Origin: Parus major
Lineage: Eukaryota; Chordata; Aves; Passeriformes; Paridae
DNA: 64,000 nucleotides
NCBI RefSeq assembly: GCF_001522545.3
Contig: NC_031776.1
Coordinates: 26,547,634-26,611,633 of the forward strand
Direction: 5' to 3'
The notes beneath the pieces are model-generated. The model made no database searches and was not told the DNA's origin. It saw only the letters and a program-made list of their open reading frames with translations. Shown here one piece after another: positions 42,119 to 54,872 of the stretch. Numbering within the stretch: the first letter of the stretch is position 1; each line of letters opens with the position of its first letter. Made by a program: the position numbers and the translations under genes.

Positions 42119-45100
42119 GGCAGCCACCAACTTGGCTTAACCTATGGGACAGAACAAACAAGTGAAAGGTAATGCAGATGTGATTAGCACAGGAGGAAGA
42201 GATATAATTAGGGGTGGTTAACAAGTTTTAGCCAGGATAGTGCCCAGAAGGATAATCTCCTTTTTTCTCTGCATTGAATTTCTTTGCTAAGCTACAAGAA
42301 CCACTTTCTGGCACAAGCTGCTTAAACCTGGGAGATCAGCACCATGGCAAATACCACAGCTGCTGAATTTTGGATGGTACAAGACTCTGTATTTCATTAT
42401 CACTACATTTGTTATTGTGATACAATTTTAAAACAGCAGTTAAGTCATGCATCTGGTCCCAGACGTTGACAGATCTGGCCAGGGTTTTGCATATTGATAG
42501 CTGGATTCATTAGCTGTTGATAGCTAGTCTTTCCTGTTAATGTGTGTGATAAACCTCTCATGTACAAGTACATATGGGGTCTTTAGAATTCTCCAGCAAT
42601 TTATAAAAAAGCCCCAAAGTTCCACATGAAGCTGGTTTAACATGAACTGTGGTGTTGCTTCTTTGAGGGAGCTTCCCATGTGCTTTGTAAAGCAGGGACC
42701 CTCATTCATCTCCTCTAAAGTGCTCCCCAGAGAGACAAAAATGAGGGACACAAACATTTTACCTTGTGAAGGGCTCATGTTACCTAATGGAAATGGCATG
42801 AAAGAAAATAATTGTTTTGCTTAAAATCCCTCCTTCCTCACCATCTCAGGTGGACAACAGGGAAGGAAACTGTTTCTTATTGAACTTTGTATCAAGGAGC
42901 TGCTTCGTCTTCTCAAAGTCTTTTCATGCTGTGTTTTGCCAGCAGATCGACATTAACCTGTCTCTATCACCTGTAGATCAGAAGACTGTCAGGATGCAGA
43001 GCAGCCACATAGCAGGCTCCCACAGTCAGCTGATCAACTCTGATCTCTTCATTTTTAATGAATAGTTGTAGCAGTTACCCTGCAGGACTCAGTCAGTCAG
43101 AATTGTTCTAAAATTAGGCCACAACTAGGGACCTGAGAGGACTGTAATCAACAATTTAAATAGCTAAAGTCTCAAAAACCTGCTAAAACACTGACTTAGT
43201 GCTTAATTAAAATTTTAATATGCTTACAGAAAGTAAAAATGTAAACCTGAATTTAGCAATTCAGTCAGAGCAATGAGGAGCTGTAGCTGGAATCCACCAG
43301 TGTGACAAATGGCACCCAAGATGAAGATACACAAATCAAGCAAACATCCCTCTTAAGATTATTTTTTGTCATTGCATACGTCGTTCAGTTTGCTTGGCTT
43401 GTCCTGTTTGATCTACCCATGTGTGTAAGGAAAAGAAGCTGAATGGACTTGCCATGTACCCTTTCCAAGCTGCAGCTTGCTTCTCTTCTTGTTGTAGACT
43501 CAAAAGTTAGCTCCAACTGACTCCCTTTGCTAGCAGTCAGCCCCCAGTCCCACATGCTGATCTTCCCTCCTCACAAGTCCCTTCTCTCTGATGACTTTGC
43601 CAGCCCTCAGCATCTTGCTTATTCCTCCACTCGTGCAGCCTCTTTGCTGGCAGCAACAGCGTGTTTGCTTGGGAGCTGTCCTGGATAATGCTTTCCCACT
43701 TTCCTGCATCTAGAAAGGCTGCTGACCCACAGGAGAACTGTGTCTGGGCAGAGACCACGCAGAGCCAAATCTCTGGGTGGTAATGGCATCTGCCCTGGCT
43801 GCTTTGGCTCTGGCTTTTTGTCACAGCTTTGTATGCCCTGACACATCTTCTGCAGGCAAATCAGTTCAGAGCACCGGGGTTATCCAGCATCTCCCTCCCA
43901 CCTATCCTGTGTCTGGTTAGCTGCCCACAGTCAGCCCTTGTGTTGTGCCAAGTCAAGCCACAGGGACTTCTGGACCAACATGCTGCTGTCACCAGCCCTG
44001 GAGCATCCATTGGTGCTACCTGTGGCCCCAGCCTATTTACACATTGTTTATGGCCCTGCCCTGCCAGACAGTTTGAGAGTCTCTCTCGCACAGAACTGAG
44101 GGAAAGCCACACAGGCTGTGTCTATCTCAGCTGTGGTGTGTGGTCAGTGGGCTGCCTTTGCAGCCACAGCCCTCCCATCAGCATGGAAACAGCAGCAGGC
44201 AGAAAGGGGCAGCTCCTCTGTCACCAGTGCCAGCTGGTGTCACTGTGGCCATTCCAGGCTTGGCCCTTTAAAAGTCAGTGTCAGTGTTTTGCTGAGAGCT
44301 CTGTGTTACCTGTTTATGTGCTGCCAGGCTTCAGCTTTGGAATGCTGTGGTCAAGGAGCAGCAAGCTGCATCCTGGCAGGGCACCTTCTGCTCCTTCTTG
44401 GTCTGCTTGTCCATTCCCAATGACCAGGTCTTGGGTAATAACTGGCATGTCCCAGACTTTACTGTGTTTATGTACCTCTCACAAATGAAGTTTCTTCAAA
44501 TGCAAGTGAGTTTGCTTGAAGCTCTGACTCTACCCAAGTCTGCTTGGAGCTGCTGGGAGCCTTTTTTTGGGATCTTTCTCTGTTTAACCTGTGCATCAAA
44601 ACGCTTTCCAAGCAGCCTTCATGCTGCCCTCACCAAAGAAAGAAACCTGTGAAAGGTGCTGTACCAATATGTTTTTTCCTGCCCAAGTTCGAGGTGAAAC
44701 AGGCTAGCAGGAATCCATCAGGAAACAGGAGCTGCTGTCTTTCAAAAAGACAAACTGCTGCCAGTCACAGTGGCTCCCCACACACGAGGCCATGCAGTCC
44801 AGCTCCTGCTGTACCCCGAGCTCAGCAGGGGCCAGTGGATGCTCCCATGGCTCTCTGGGGGCTGCAGCTCCCAGGCCCAGCACTGGCCAGCCCATCTGTG
44901 TGCCTGTCATGGGCTACCAGTGCCAGCTTGGCTTCCTGACGTTATACAACCCAAAATCTGCAGAGCAAAGAGAAGACAGTTCCCTCTTTCCATAGAGTGT
45001 ATTTAATTTGTGTGTTCCTGCTCCTTTCTCACCACAGCCAGTGTCATCAGCTGTCCTGTTATTTCAGGGATGGCCAAGGAGGTGTGCAGTTCCCATCTCA

Positions 45101-45734
45101 CCACCTGGAGCAAGGGGAGGTTTGGGATTTCCCACTCTGCCCACCCACAAGCACCTTCAGGGAAGCTCTCCTCAAATTCAGGTCCTCCACCTCTCCAAAG
45201 AGCACCTCCCTCATGAGAACAAGGATTTGACATGTTTTTAGCCAGTCAGTCCTATTCTGGGGATTAGTCAGCATGGGTAACATTTGCATCTTACCCTTTG
45301 ATGTCTGCTGGTTGTGGATTTATTTTTGGAGCTAGTATCACTGTTCTTCTTTACATTTTCTCCCCAAAGGTTGTCCTGTACCACTTGCACTGTCTATATA
45401 AAATGAATTCATGACCTTGACTTTTGCAGGCAAATATTTTAGCCATCTTCCACCTAAACTTTGATTGTGCCATGAAGAATCCCTCTGCACTAATGGTGCC
45501 AGCATAGTCCTTTACATCCTTACTGGAGGATTTCTTTGTTCCTCCTTTACACCATCCTTTTGTATGTGCTGCTTGTAACCAAAGGGCTTGTGCTTCATTT
45601 CTCACAGCCCACAGCACTCCTCAAGCTTCTGTAATGTGGGCTCTGAGTTCCCTCTTCCATTTGAGCTGGAAACTATTAAAGGCCGTTGACAGCTTCAGAA
45701 CCAGCTGGGTTTTGTCTACTAAAGTTGTTTTTTC

Positions 45735-45740
<6 letters not shown>

Positions 45741-45781
<41 letters not shown>
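45741..45781 (+). repeat. T41 homopolymer in a pyrimidine-rich stretch
   Basis: Forty-one consecutive T residues flanked by TTTCTTTCTC on the left and AATTCTTTCTTTTTTCC on the right. On the minus strand it would be a poly(A) tail, but I recognise no transcript or SINE in the sequence to its right. Runs this long are often mis-sized in assemblies. Confidence 0.9.
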
Positions 45782-45785
<4 letters not shown>

Positions 45786-48653
45786 CTTTCTTTTTTCCAC
45801 TGTGTTCACATCCATCACTTACAGCTCAGGAGTGAAACACTGCTACAGTCTTCTCTTGTCAACTCTCTCAGGAGAAGGCTGGGCTTTTAGCTTTTCCATC
45901 AAACTCTTATGCCTTTGGTCCTAATGTTCATTGTTCAGCATCCCTTGAAGCCAGGGTCTTTGGTTCCTTTCTTTGTGTTTTTGCTTCAGTCTGCTCAGCA
46001 TTTTTTAGCTGGTGTCACTGTATTACACCTCCTGGGGTCCACTGACCTGTTGGGCTGAAAATGAGTAGAGAAGTCATCCCACTGGTTTTAAAAGATGCCT
46101 AGACCTAGACAGAACCTGCTCAACTCTGAAAGTTTAAAGCTTCTTTTCAGCTTGTTATGGAAGAGCAAGCACTTTTCCAAGAAAAGGTATGTTTTTCATG
46201 ACTACTGCATCATGCTCTGTCTGAGAGGGGATGCTGCCAGGTAAGAGCAGCTCCACTATCCACAGCACTTTGTGCCTGCATTGCTCTGGCTCTGTATTTC
46301 CTGGCCTGGACTTTTCTGCTCTTGGCCTCTCCTCAGTTGGTCTCTCGCAGCTATGATATTCACTCAGAGGTAGATACTGCCTCCAGCAATTTATTTTACC
46401 TGTCTCATGTTGTTACTTGTGGTTACACCAGTCACGGGATTTATTTTGCCTTTTCAGTCTCCACTGTTTTTCCAGGTTTCTGCTGAGATTTCTCTTGATT
46501 CAGACTGACAAGCTCTTGCCAATTTTGTCTTTCCCCTCGTGACTTCCCAATATCAATGCTGTACTTGGAGTCCAAGTGCCCTTCATGCCCCAAATCTGCA
46601 AGATAAGTAAACTTAGAAAATCATTAGGGTGGACTTTGACTGCTGCTGCCTCCATCAAAGACTAGGATTAAATTAAGTCCCTTTGATAAACTGAGCTGAT
46701 GGGCCAATTTGGAGTGCGCATGTGGTATTATGAGCCTCGCGGGACTTATGATTAAAAGACATGAGAGAACACAATTATTTAGAGAGCTACCAGGAGATTG
46801 CTGTAGCTCACTAGTCACTTCTTTATCAGAACAAAAGAAGAGTCCAATTCTCCAGGATGACAGGCAGCTCCTGGGAAGTGTCCGTGAGTCTCTAATTGCT
46901 GCGGGAGGCGGGGCTCCTGCTTTGATGTGTGCTATATCACTGCAGGACGGTGCTGGGGAGAAAGCCACTCCAACCACTTCTGTCCCCTGGGCGCTTGGTC
47001 CAGGAGAGAAACCTTCCACACAGGTGGCTTCTTTATCTCTTTTTACAGTTGCTTGGGTTTTTGGTTTTTTTCCCACCATAAACTGCAGCTGCTTTTGCAG
47101 CAAGATAGAGCTCAGCTGGGTTTCTTTGCTGGACTGTGATCAAATCCTGACCGGCACAGGGAGCTCAGTGCAACCAGAGCTGACTCCCTGCATCAAATCT
47201 TCAAGGCTGGGCTGGATCCTGAGCCAACAGGAGAAGTCATGTTAGCTTAGGCTCTGCAGCAAGCCCTGGAGATGAGAAATGTCTGACTGGACACAAATAC
47301 AATTTTGCCTGTACTTTTTTTTTTTCTCAGGGTCAGGCTATTGAGTCAGGGCTGGATAGCATATCTAATTGTAGCAAGGCTATTTTTCTCACTTTTTTTT
47401 TATTTTTTAAGCGGAACATTCATGCTGCATTTTAATTACAACATTTAGAACATGTTCAAATAGCTTGGGCTCAAATTGATCTTGCTTTTCAGCCAGAAAG
47501 CTTGTTTTTCATCTATTATAATAATAAATGTGCTATTGATAATAGTTTAGGTGCAATACAGCAAAGCTTTGTGTTATGCATCAGCTCTGAAGGCTCAAAA
47601 TTTTCTTATTATCCATTACTGACATGACAGTTTACAAATATTTAACAAACAAATTACCAGGTTTTCCTTGTTCCCTCTTAGTTTGCAGTCTCAGTCCTTT
47701 TGACAGCTGAATTCAGGATTAATGATAATCTTGTTTAAGACAATTGTTTGCTAGCAAACAGGTTTATTCTCTAAACCTACAAGTGCAGTAGGAGAACTAA
47801 CACTGACACTTTGAATTAAATCTCATCCTCAAAGCAAATTTTTTAGCTTTATTCCATCCAGTTCTCCTAAGAAGAAATTGGATTTGCCTGGTAAAGTGTT
47901 TAGACCTGTTAATAATTTTTTAGTTTATGTAGTCATTTTATATATAGACACTTAACATGAAGGGCTAGAAAAAGGAGTATTTTTTCTCTGCCAGCCCTGA
48001 GCTTTCTGGGTCTATTCAGGCTGTAAACATTTTAAAGTCCTTTCTGAACACAAGCAGGGGAGCAAAGAGACCACCTTGACCCTCCATGGAAAAGAGAGAT
48101 CCAGAAGGACAAGCTGGATTTGGTTTTCTGGAGAGCACTGAGCAGCACTGGGAAACATTCAGCCCAGGTTCTGGAAGTGGTAACACACATCCATGCTTTG
48201 CAGCAGCTTCTCCAGGTCTGAGCACGAGGTGAGGGGCACAGAAAGGGCTGGTGGCCAACATCTGCCTGGGAAGGTTGTTCCTGCTGTAGATGGCTGCAGG
48301 TGAAGCAAGGAAGGTACTACACCCCCTTGGGAAAGCTGGATACATCCCCAGGGGAATCAGGGGCATCTTCTGGGAGAAAACACAGCACCAGAATAGAGAC
48401 TGAAAAATGTGTCAAGCACCCCTGTCAGAGCACGTCCTGGGCACTGGGCCATCCCTGCCCTGTGGTTTCTGATCTTGGGCTTTGCATGCACAATACAGGA
48501 ATTCACTGGTGTGTGGGCCTGGCTTTGGAGATGAGAAGTGAATTTGTTCTCAAGAAAAATCACTCTTTGTTGGCAGAAAATCTGTGAGTTGGACTCCCCA
48601 AGGGCATAGTGTTTGAAAATAACAGATGATTAAAAGATAACACATTTGAGGGT
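45782..48653. other. Non-coding interval with an AT-rich, motif-dense island (about 47400-47960)
   Basis: No exon recognised. From about 47400 the sequence becomes AT-rich and dense in homeobox- and GATA-like words: TTTAATTACA at 47431-47440, TATAATAATAAATG, GATAATAG, GGATTAATGATAATC. It also has a perfect palindrome GAACATGTTC at 47448-47457. This is the texture of a conserved enhancer, but conservation cannot be judged from one sequence. Confidence 0.3.
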
Positions 48654-48799
48654 TAGTTTTGTTTTCTTTGGTTGTTTTTTGGGTTTAGGGTTTGTTGTTT
48701 TTTTTTTTTTTTGCTTAGGGTTTTTTGTTGTTGTTGTTATTTGCTTGTTTTGGTTTGTTCTTTTGGAAGGTGTTTGTTTGTTTGTTTGCCTTTTTGGTA
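48654..48799 (+). repeat. TTTG/GTT-rich low-complexity tract
   Basis: Degenerate TTTGTTT, GTTGTT and TTTGTTTG units over about 145 bases, with a T12 run. Simple repeat. Confidence 0.9.
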
Positions 48800-51700
48800 A
48801 GACAAACTGAATGCCACCCATAATTTTCTCCACAACTGACCTGGCCACAATTTTTTTTGTTATAATGCAAGAAAATCTGAGACTCTCCTTAAAAGAGGAG
48901 GCCTCCCACCTGAGTTTTGAAATACAGAATGTCACTTTAGCAAAAATTACTAAAATTGGTAAGCTTGAGTGTAGTTTATCATATCAATCTTGAACAAAGC
49001 CAAATCAAATCAGACTTGATGAAATGGAATAAAAACATACTTGGCTTGACATAATGTGCTAATAGAGAGTATTTCTTATTATATTTTATTTGATAAGCAA
49101 TAAAACCACAGTCTCACAGTACATACAGTCGTTTGCATTGCAAGTACCTGTTACTGACTTCCCATGGAACCAGTGTGGCCAGTATGGAGCAGCAGGGGCA
49201 GGGATGGGGGCACAGCTGAGGATGTCAGGATTTCTGCACATGTGTTTTCAACCCTGGAATAATCCCATAATATGGACGTCTTAGCCTGGTATTTAAGCCT
49301 TCATCTCACTTCTTTTTAAGACTTGCTTAACACTTTTCCAGTTGATTGATAGAACATCAATCATAGTAATATGCCAGCTATGATGTTCCTGTTATAACTC
49401 CTGAGGAGATGGGTGGCTCAAGGCCCTGAGCTGAGCACAGGCATTTTCCTTGCAAATGCCAGGGAAGATTCACTGACAGCAGCAACTTGTAAAATGTGTG
49501 GGGCAGCAGCAAGAGACTGCCCACCATTCCACCAAGCACCTCCCAGTTTGGGAATATGCGTGTCACTGGGGTTGCATCTGCAGCCTTTTTCTGCCCGGGG
49601 GTTAAGGCTTTGAGGAGAGTTTGTGAAGTGCAGCTACCAGCTGGACACACCAAGGGTAAACTGGCTCCAATTACCTGCTTTGCTTACACCATGCCATGTA
49701 TTGCAAATCAAGCCGCTCACAAGGAACCAAACTATTAAGCTGCTGTCTCATAATCATTAATTATAAAGATATCATCACTTATGTTTGTAAAGTATGAACT
49801 GTCCTGTGATAGCTGATTTACTTTTTTTCAGTTCAGTGAATTGTGATGGTGAGGCTGGAGACAGTGTTGGCAAGTGATTCACACAGGGATCTGCTCCTGC
49901 AGGTCTGAGCAGGTGAAACCCCCTGTTCATGACACAAAGCCAGCACTGTGACCTCGCTGGCACAGATTTATGCTCCCCCCATCCTCCTGACCACCCTGTA
50001 CCATCTCTGGGAAAATCTCAACCCTGCAAGGGTCAGGTAAATATTTGATACCCTGACAGCCAATTTAAGGAGAAGCTTTCAGGGCAAAAGGATGTCACCC
50101 CTAAAGACTTTCTCTGGCATGCTGAGAACCCCAAAACTTTTCAGGGATCCATCACTGTGGGTACTAATTTCTGTTCTGTTTTTCCATCCCTAATGTGTTT
50201 ACGTTCAGAGTTGGAAGCACAATGAGAGGGACTCTTAAACCCCTCTCAGGGCAAAGGCAACAAGTTCTGGGGAGACCCCATGTTTTTCCAGCCCCCTCCC
50301 AATTCTTCCTGCTGGTGTTCAGCCTTCCTTACACACCTCTGCCATTTCCTGCTGCTGGATAGGGCAGCCAAATGGGTCAGAAGAAGAAAAGCCCTTCAAA
50401 GCTGCTCATCCCACCAGGGCCACTTCCTGCCCAGGTTAGTCATGATCTGAAAACTGAGCTTCCAGAAGGATTTGCCACCACAGCACCTGGGACAGTCCTG
50501 CACCCGTTGCTGCTTTCAGGACAGATGTGTCCCAGCTGCTCGGTCTCCTCAGACGTGCATGAATCCATGCATGTGATCAGATCACTGATCGATGCTCCAC
50601 AGCCATCTGGATCTAGGGAAGAAGTGACAAATCTCCTTCCCCCCCACAATAGCCGTACCTTCCATGAGATTTTGATGAACGAGATCTTTATTGGCTGCTG
50701 GGCTAATTAAATAGAAGTTGCATCAGCTTCTAGCTGACAGGCTTTAATTGCTCCTGAGCAGATTTTGAGAGGACCAGATGAATACAAAAATAAGAGGAAA
50801 TGGATTGGATTGGATCCAAGGATGTCTCTGACTGCATTGTGCTTCAGCTGGAAGTTTGCACCACCTTTCCCTGAGGAACTGGAACAGGAACAGGGGGCTC
50901 CTGTGCTGCGAGAGTGCTGTCAGAAAAGCAAAAATTAACACAGGTAACGAAAAGGAGAAAATAGTATCCTGGTTTTAGATAAGAATTTCTGAAGTCTTAG
51001 CTTTGCCCCAGTCTCCAGCTTTGGCCTTGGGCAGCTGGTACCCATCCACTCTGTGCTCCTGTTCCCATTTGTCACATGGGACTAACACCTGCCGAGGGCT
51101 GAACTGCCTGGGATGCTCTGATATGATATGTATTCCTGAGACTGTTTTTCTCTTTTTTTTTCTTTTTTTTTAATTTGTTTTTGTTTGTTTGTTTGTTTTG
51201 TTTATTTGTTTGTTTTATTTATTTGGGTTTTTTTCTTTTTTTCCCTCTTTGTTTGTTTGAAGTCCAAAGACTGCAAAAAGTGTTTCAGGCATCCATCAGC
51301 CCCCATAGCCAGGCCCAGCCCTGTGCAGTTCTGCTGAGAGCTTAGGAGAAGGATGCTCCCCTCCAGCAGCAAGGACTTTGAGCCTGGCCATTCATTGGTG
51401 CAGGTCCTTTGAAGACAAGAGGTGCTGTGTGTGTCCCACAGTGTGTGCTGGCTGCCAGCAAGGGCTGCACAGCCCTCTCAGCCCCTTGCTGCCATTTCCC
51501 CATGCAGGAGCAGGGTAGGGGGCTGGTTTGCTCCTCCAGGCTCCTGCCTAAACCTCAAAGTGGGGTATGTGCAATGCTTGATAGGAGAGCCACTGACAGA
51601 AAATGTTTCTGGGTACCCAAGGTTCAGATTGATGCAGGACAGAGACAGATCTGGTACACAGTAGATTAAAAAGTTAACTGAAATTAATGACCAAGCCCTC

Positions 51701-54700
51701 AGTGACTTCAGTGGTGTCATGTTTTCCCCAGTGGACTCTGCAGTCTATATCTGGGCACATCCAACCTAAGAGGCTTGTTCCATGTTTAATTTATGGCATG
51801 ATGGATGAGTTCTTAGCATACAATGCACTTAATTCCATTTTGGGCTGATTTATGGTGTGATGTGAACTGCACGTGAAGTTTTTAATTCAGTAGGTGGTGA
51901 CTCTGATCCAGTATATGGAGTGTGACGGAAGAGATGATAAATTTGATTCCAAGGGTGATGCATCAATTTCAGTGTGAAGTGCATCAAATTTGTCACGTGG
52001 CACATTGGTTCAGTGCGTGACACCCCAGCAATGGCAGTGCCAGGACAGTTGAGTGGGATGCTTTCACTGCATCACCAGTGGTCCCCCACATCCACCACCT
52101 CCTCAGAAGAAAACAGCCCTTGCTGTTTGTCTTTCAGTTGATCTTGCAGGACTTGAAGAAAACTAGAAAATGGCCCATTAGGTGCTGGTCAAAATATTTG
52201 TCTTCAATTTAATACATGCACCAGGTAAGGTCTTTAGATATCCCACCTAATTTCAGGTCTCAGCAGGATGCTGCTGCTCCTGGGGAACCTCAGCACCACC
52301 TAGCAAACTGGCTTAAAATTAAGTTAATTTCATGACTCAGTGTCTTTACTTTTAACTCAACATCTGGCTGATCACTGCTGAATGGGGATGTGGAGTTTGA
52401 GTCTTCTCTAGGAGATTGGGCTCTTCAACATCTCTAACCTCTGAAAGGTGTTTTAAAACACTCCTGAAGAAAACCCCTCCTCCCTCACTCCTCACTGGAG
52501 ATGCTTTTGGGATAAGATTTCCTGGCTGAAATAAACCCAAGTCTTAATTAGGAGTTCCTAATGGCATTCAAACATCAGTTGTTTGGGATCTGGTGCACAC
52601 AAACAGGACAGCCCAGGGTGTGTTGGGCACTGAGGGGGTCCCAGTACCTGTGGTACCCAGCTCCTTCCCCATCCTCATGCTCCATTACACCAGCACCACT
52701 GAATCCAGCCAGGCACTGCAGAGCATGGCAAATCACTGAGGCAGCCAAGAAAGACATGAGAAGGCTGATGAGAGGATTTGGTGACAAGCTGAGCAAGAAG
52801 TAATTACTTTTCTTCTTCTCTCCTCCTTTTGCTGCCACAGCCTCTGTGGCAGTGAGGATAAATGCAGCGTATTAGCAGCACTGAGTGGCAGATTCACCAG
52901 TCTGCAATTTATAACATTGTCCTCCCCAGAACCCCACTGGAGGGCATTATGAAGTTAGCTAAATAAAGGGGGATAAAATCATGAGAGGGTCACTGTGGAA
53001 AAATGTTTGGAAAGCCCCAGAAGAGAGGCTGTTTTCTTCTCTGAACTGTCTTGTTGAGCTCTGAGGGAGGGTTAGTGCTCATACACCAGATATTAAATTC
53101 AATCCAGTGAGAAGGAGCAGATGTTGATGTGCCAAGCCTGTCTGCCACCACATCTAATGCACAAGGATGGCTGAAAAATCTTCCATCAAAATGTTTTGAT
53201 TTTTCTTGAAGCAAAAATAAACTTCTGCTGGAAAAAAACAACGAACCTTCAGGGCAGAAAAACTTCTGGCTGAGAAAACTTTGTCTTCAGACTATTGATA
53301 AAGGGTTGCTGCTGTCAGAGGGGATAAAGAGGAGGATGTTTTTCATCAGTCATGTTAATCTATCTATCCCTGCATGCAGGCTTGTGCAGACAGATAAAAT
53401 AAAACAGATCCTGATACGCTGATGAGCCAAACTCTATCAGTTTCCAAGGGACTTTGAGCTGTCTGGATGGAGAAGCACAAAATGGATTTGCTTTGAACTT
53501 ACCCCCTGGTGAAGGGTGTTAAGCACTGGGAAAGGCACTCAGGCTAATGTGCATCTGGTCTGCCTGGAGGGAGCTGTTTGCAGGCTTGGACTGTGCTCTG
53601 TGCTCCCAACACCTCTATAGCAAACAGGTCCTGCTGCTCCTGCTGCTCACAGCCCAGTCACTGCAGGAAGGGGGAGATTTAAGTCTTTAAGGAAAAGCTT
53701 GTAAAGTCTTCCACTCTCTGAAAGGGTTAAAAAACCCACTCCAGCATCTGGTTTAAATGGTTTAAAAAGCACAAGGAAGGGGAAACGCTAAAAATCACTT
53801 CTTTCAATAGCAAAAAATGCTCATGAATCTGAACTTCTATTTCATTACCACCTTGCAAACAGCTTTGTTCATGACCAGGGTAAGAAACACAGGGTCTGGG
53901 AGGTGGCTGTGCCTGCTCCTCTGTCCCCCAGGCACCCCCCGAGGGGAAGCTTGTGCCCCACTTAACCCTGGCTGAGGGGACCAGACAGGCTCAGAGATGC
54001 TCCCACTGATGTTGTCCACAGAGACTCTCACTCTCTGGGCCTGGTTGAAGCTGGCACCAGGAGAAGGGCAGCAAAGAGCATCCCAGCTGAATGGCATGGA
54101 TCCTGCTCCTGCATCCCAGCCCACTGAGCCCCTGGCACACACACTCCTGCAGGACCATGGAAGAGCCTCCCAGCTGCAGAATATATTTAAGCTGTGGAGA
54201 GAATTTATTTCTTAATTTATTTGCTTAGCATGGGAGACAAGGCTACTGGTTTATAATGTGGAACAATTACTTTAACTGACTGAAATCAGTCCTATAAATC
54301 AATTGCCTTCTCCAGAGCATTAGTCAGACCCAGGAATCAGAAGTTTTATGGTACCTTTCCATATTAGTCTGGGTGGATTCTGGGCCAGAGTCTCAGCTGG
54401 TGTAATTTGGAGTCACTCTCCAAATCCAGGTGATTTACGTTGTCCAATGCTGCTATGAACTTCCATGAGTTTGACAATTTCAGGTGCCCTTGTTTTCACT
54501 GAAGAGTTTGTATGTTGTTTCAAGGTGTTTTAAAATATATTTGACTGAGAGACAGCACACAGGTCAAACTGTATATCCCAAACAAATGCATTTGTCACTT
54601 CAAAATTAGTCCAGGCTGAAGCACTGGAAGAAAGGAGGTCCCTCTCCAAAGGCTACTGGTCACAGTTATCCACGCCTCTTGGAGGCTCAATTCCCTCCTC

Positions 54701-54836
54701 TTTGCATTGCTGAGGCTCTCAGCAGATTCAGTGGTTTTCCTCCAAACCCTTTGACTATCATCAACAATGAGGCTGCTGGCACTGCAGGCTGATAGGATGG
54801 ATTCTGCCTCCTCCTTGGTTCACCCTTGTCCACTAT
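48800..54836. other. Non-coding interval
   Basis: No gene recognised. Apart from the T-rich tract at 51147-51262 and AT-rich patches near 49735-49830 and 51780-51990, I see no structure. Confidence 0.45.
51147..51262 (+). repeat. T-rich and (TTTG)n/(TTTA)n tract
   Basis: T runs, then GTTTGTTTGTTTG and TTTATTT units. Simple repeat with no coding content. Confidence 0.9.
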
Positions 54837-54872
54837 ATCCATCCATCCATCCATCCATCCATCCATCCATCC
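54837..54872 (+). repeat. (ATCC)9 tetranucleotide microsatellite
   Basis: Nine perfect ATCC units. Its minus-strand translation gives a WMDG-repeat peptide, which is an artefact of the microsatellite. A perfect array of this length is likely to be length-polymorphic. Confidence 0.95.

Larger units (their letters stand above)
40343..45740. other. Non-coding interval downstream of SLC15A2
   Basis: No exon recognised on either strand. Open frames here are Cys-, Ser- and His-rich or shadow each other on opposite strands, as expected by chance. The only items singled out are the 13-bp duplication (40645) and the small antisense ORF (41864-42118). A chance plus-strand frame of 219 codons at 43829-44488 shows no domain. 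Confidence 0.5.

Noticed and set aside
43829..44488. 219-codon plus-strand open frame, the longest single frame in the window
   Set aside because: Cys/Ser/His/Leu-rich chance composition, no domain or motif, overlapped by open frames in other phases and on the other strand, no convincing splice sites.
46624..47245. Overlapping open frames of 178 codons (+) and 159 codons (-)
   Set aside because: Mutually antisense frames over the same bases are typical of stop-poor sequence. Neither translation shows a recognisable domain.
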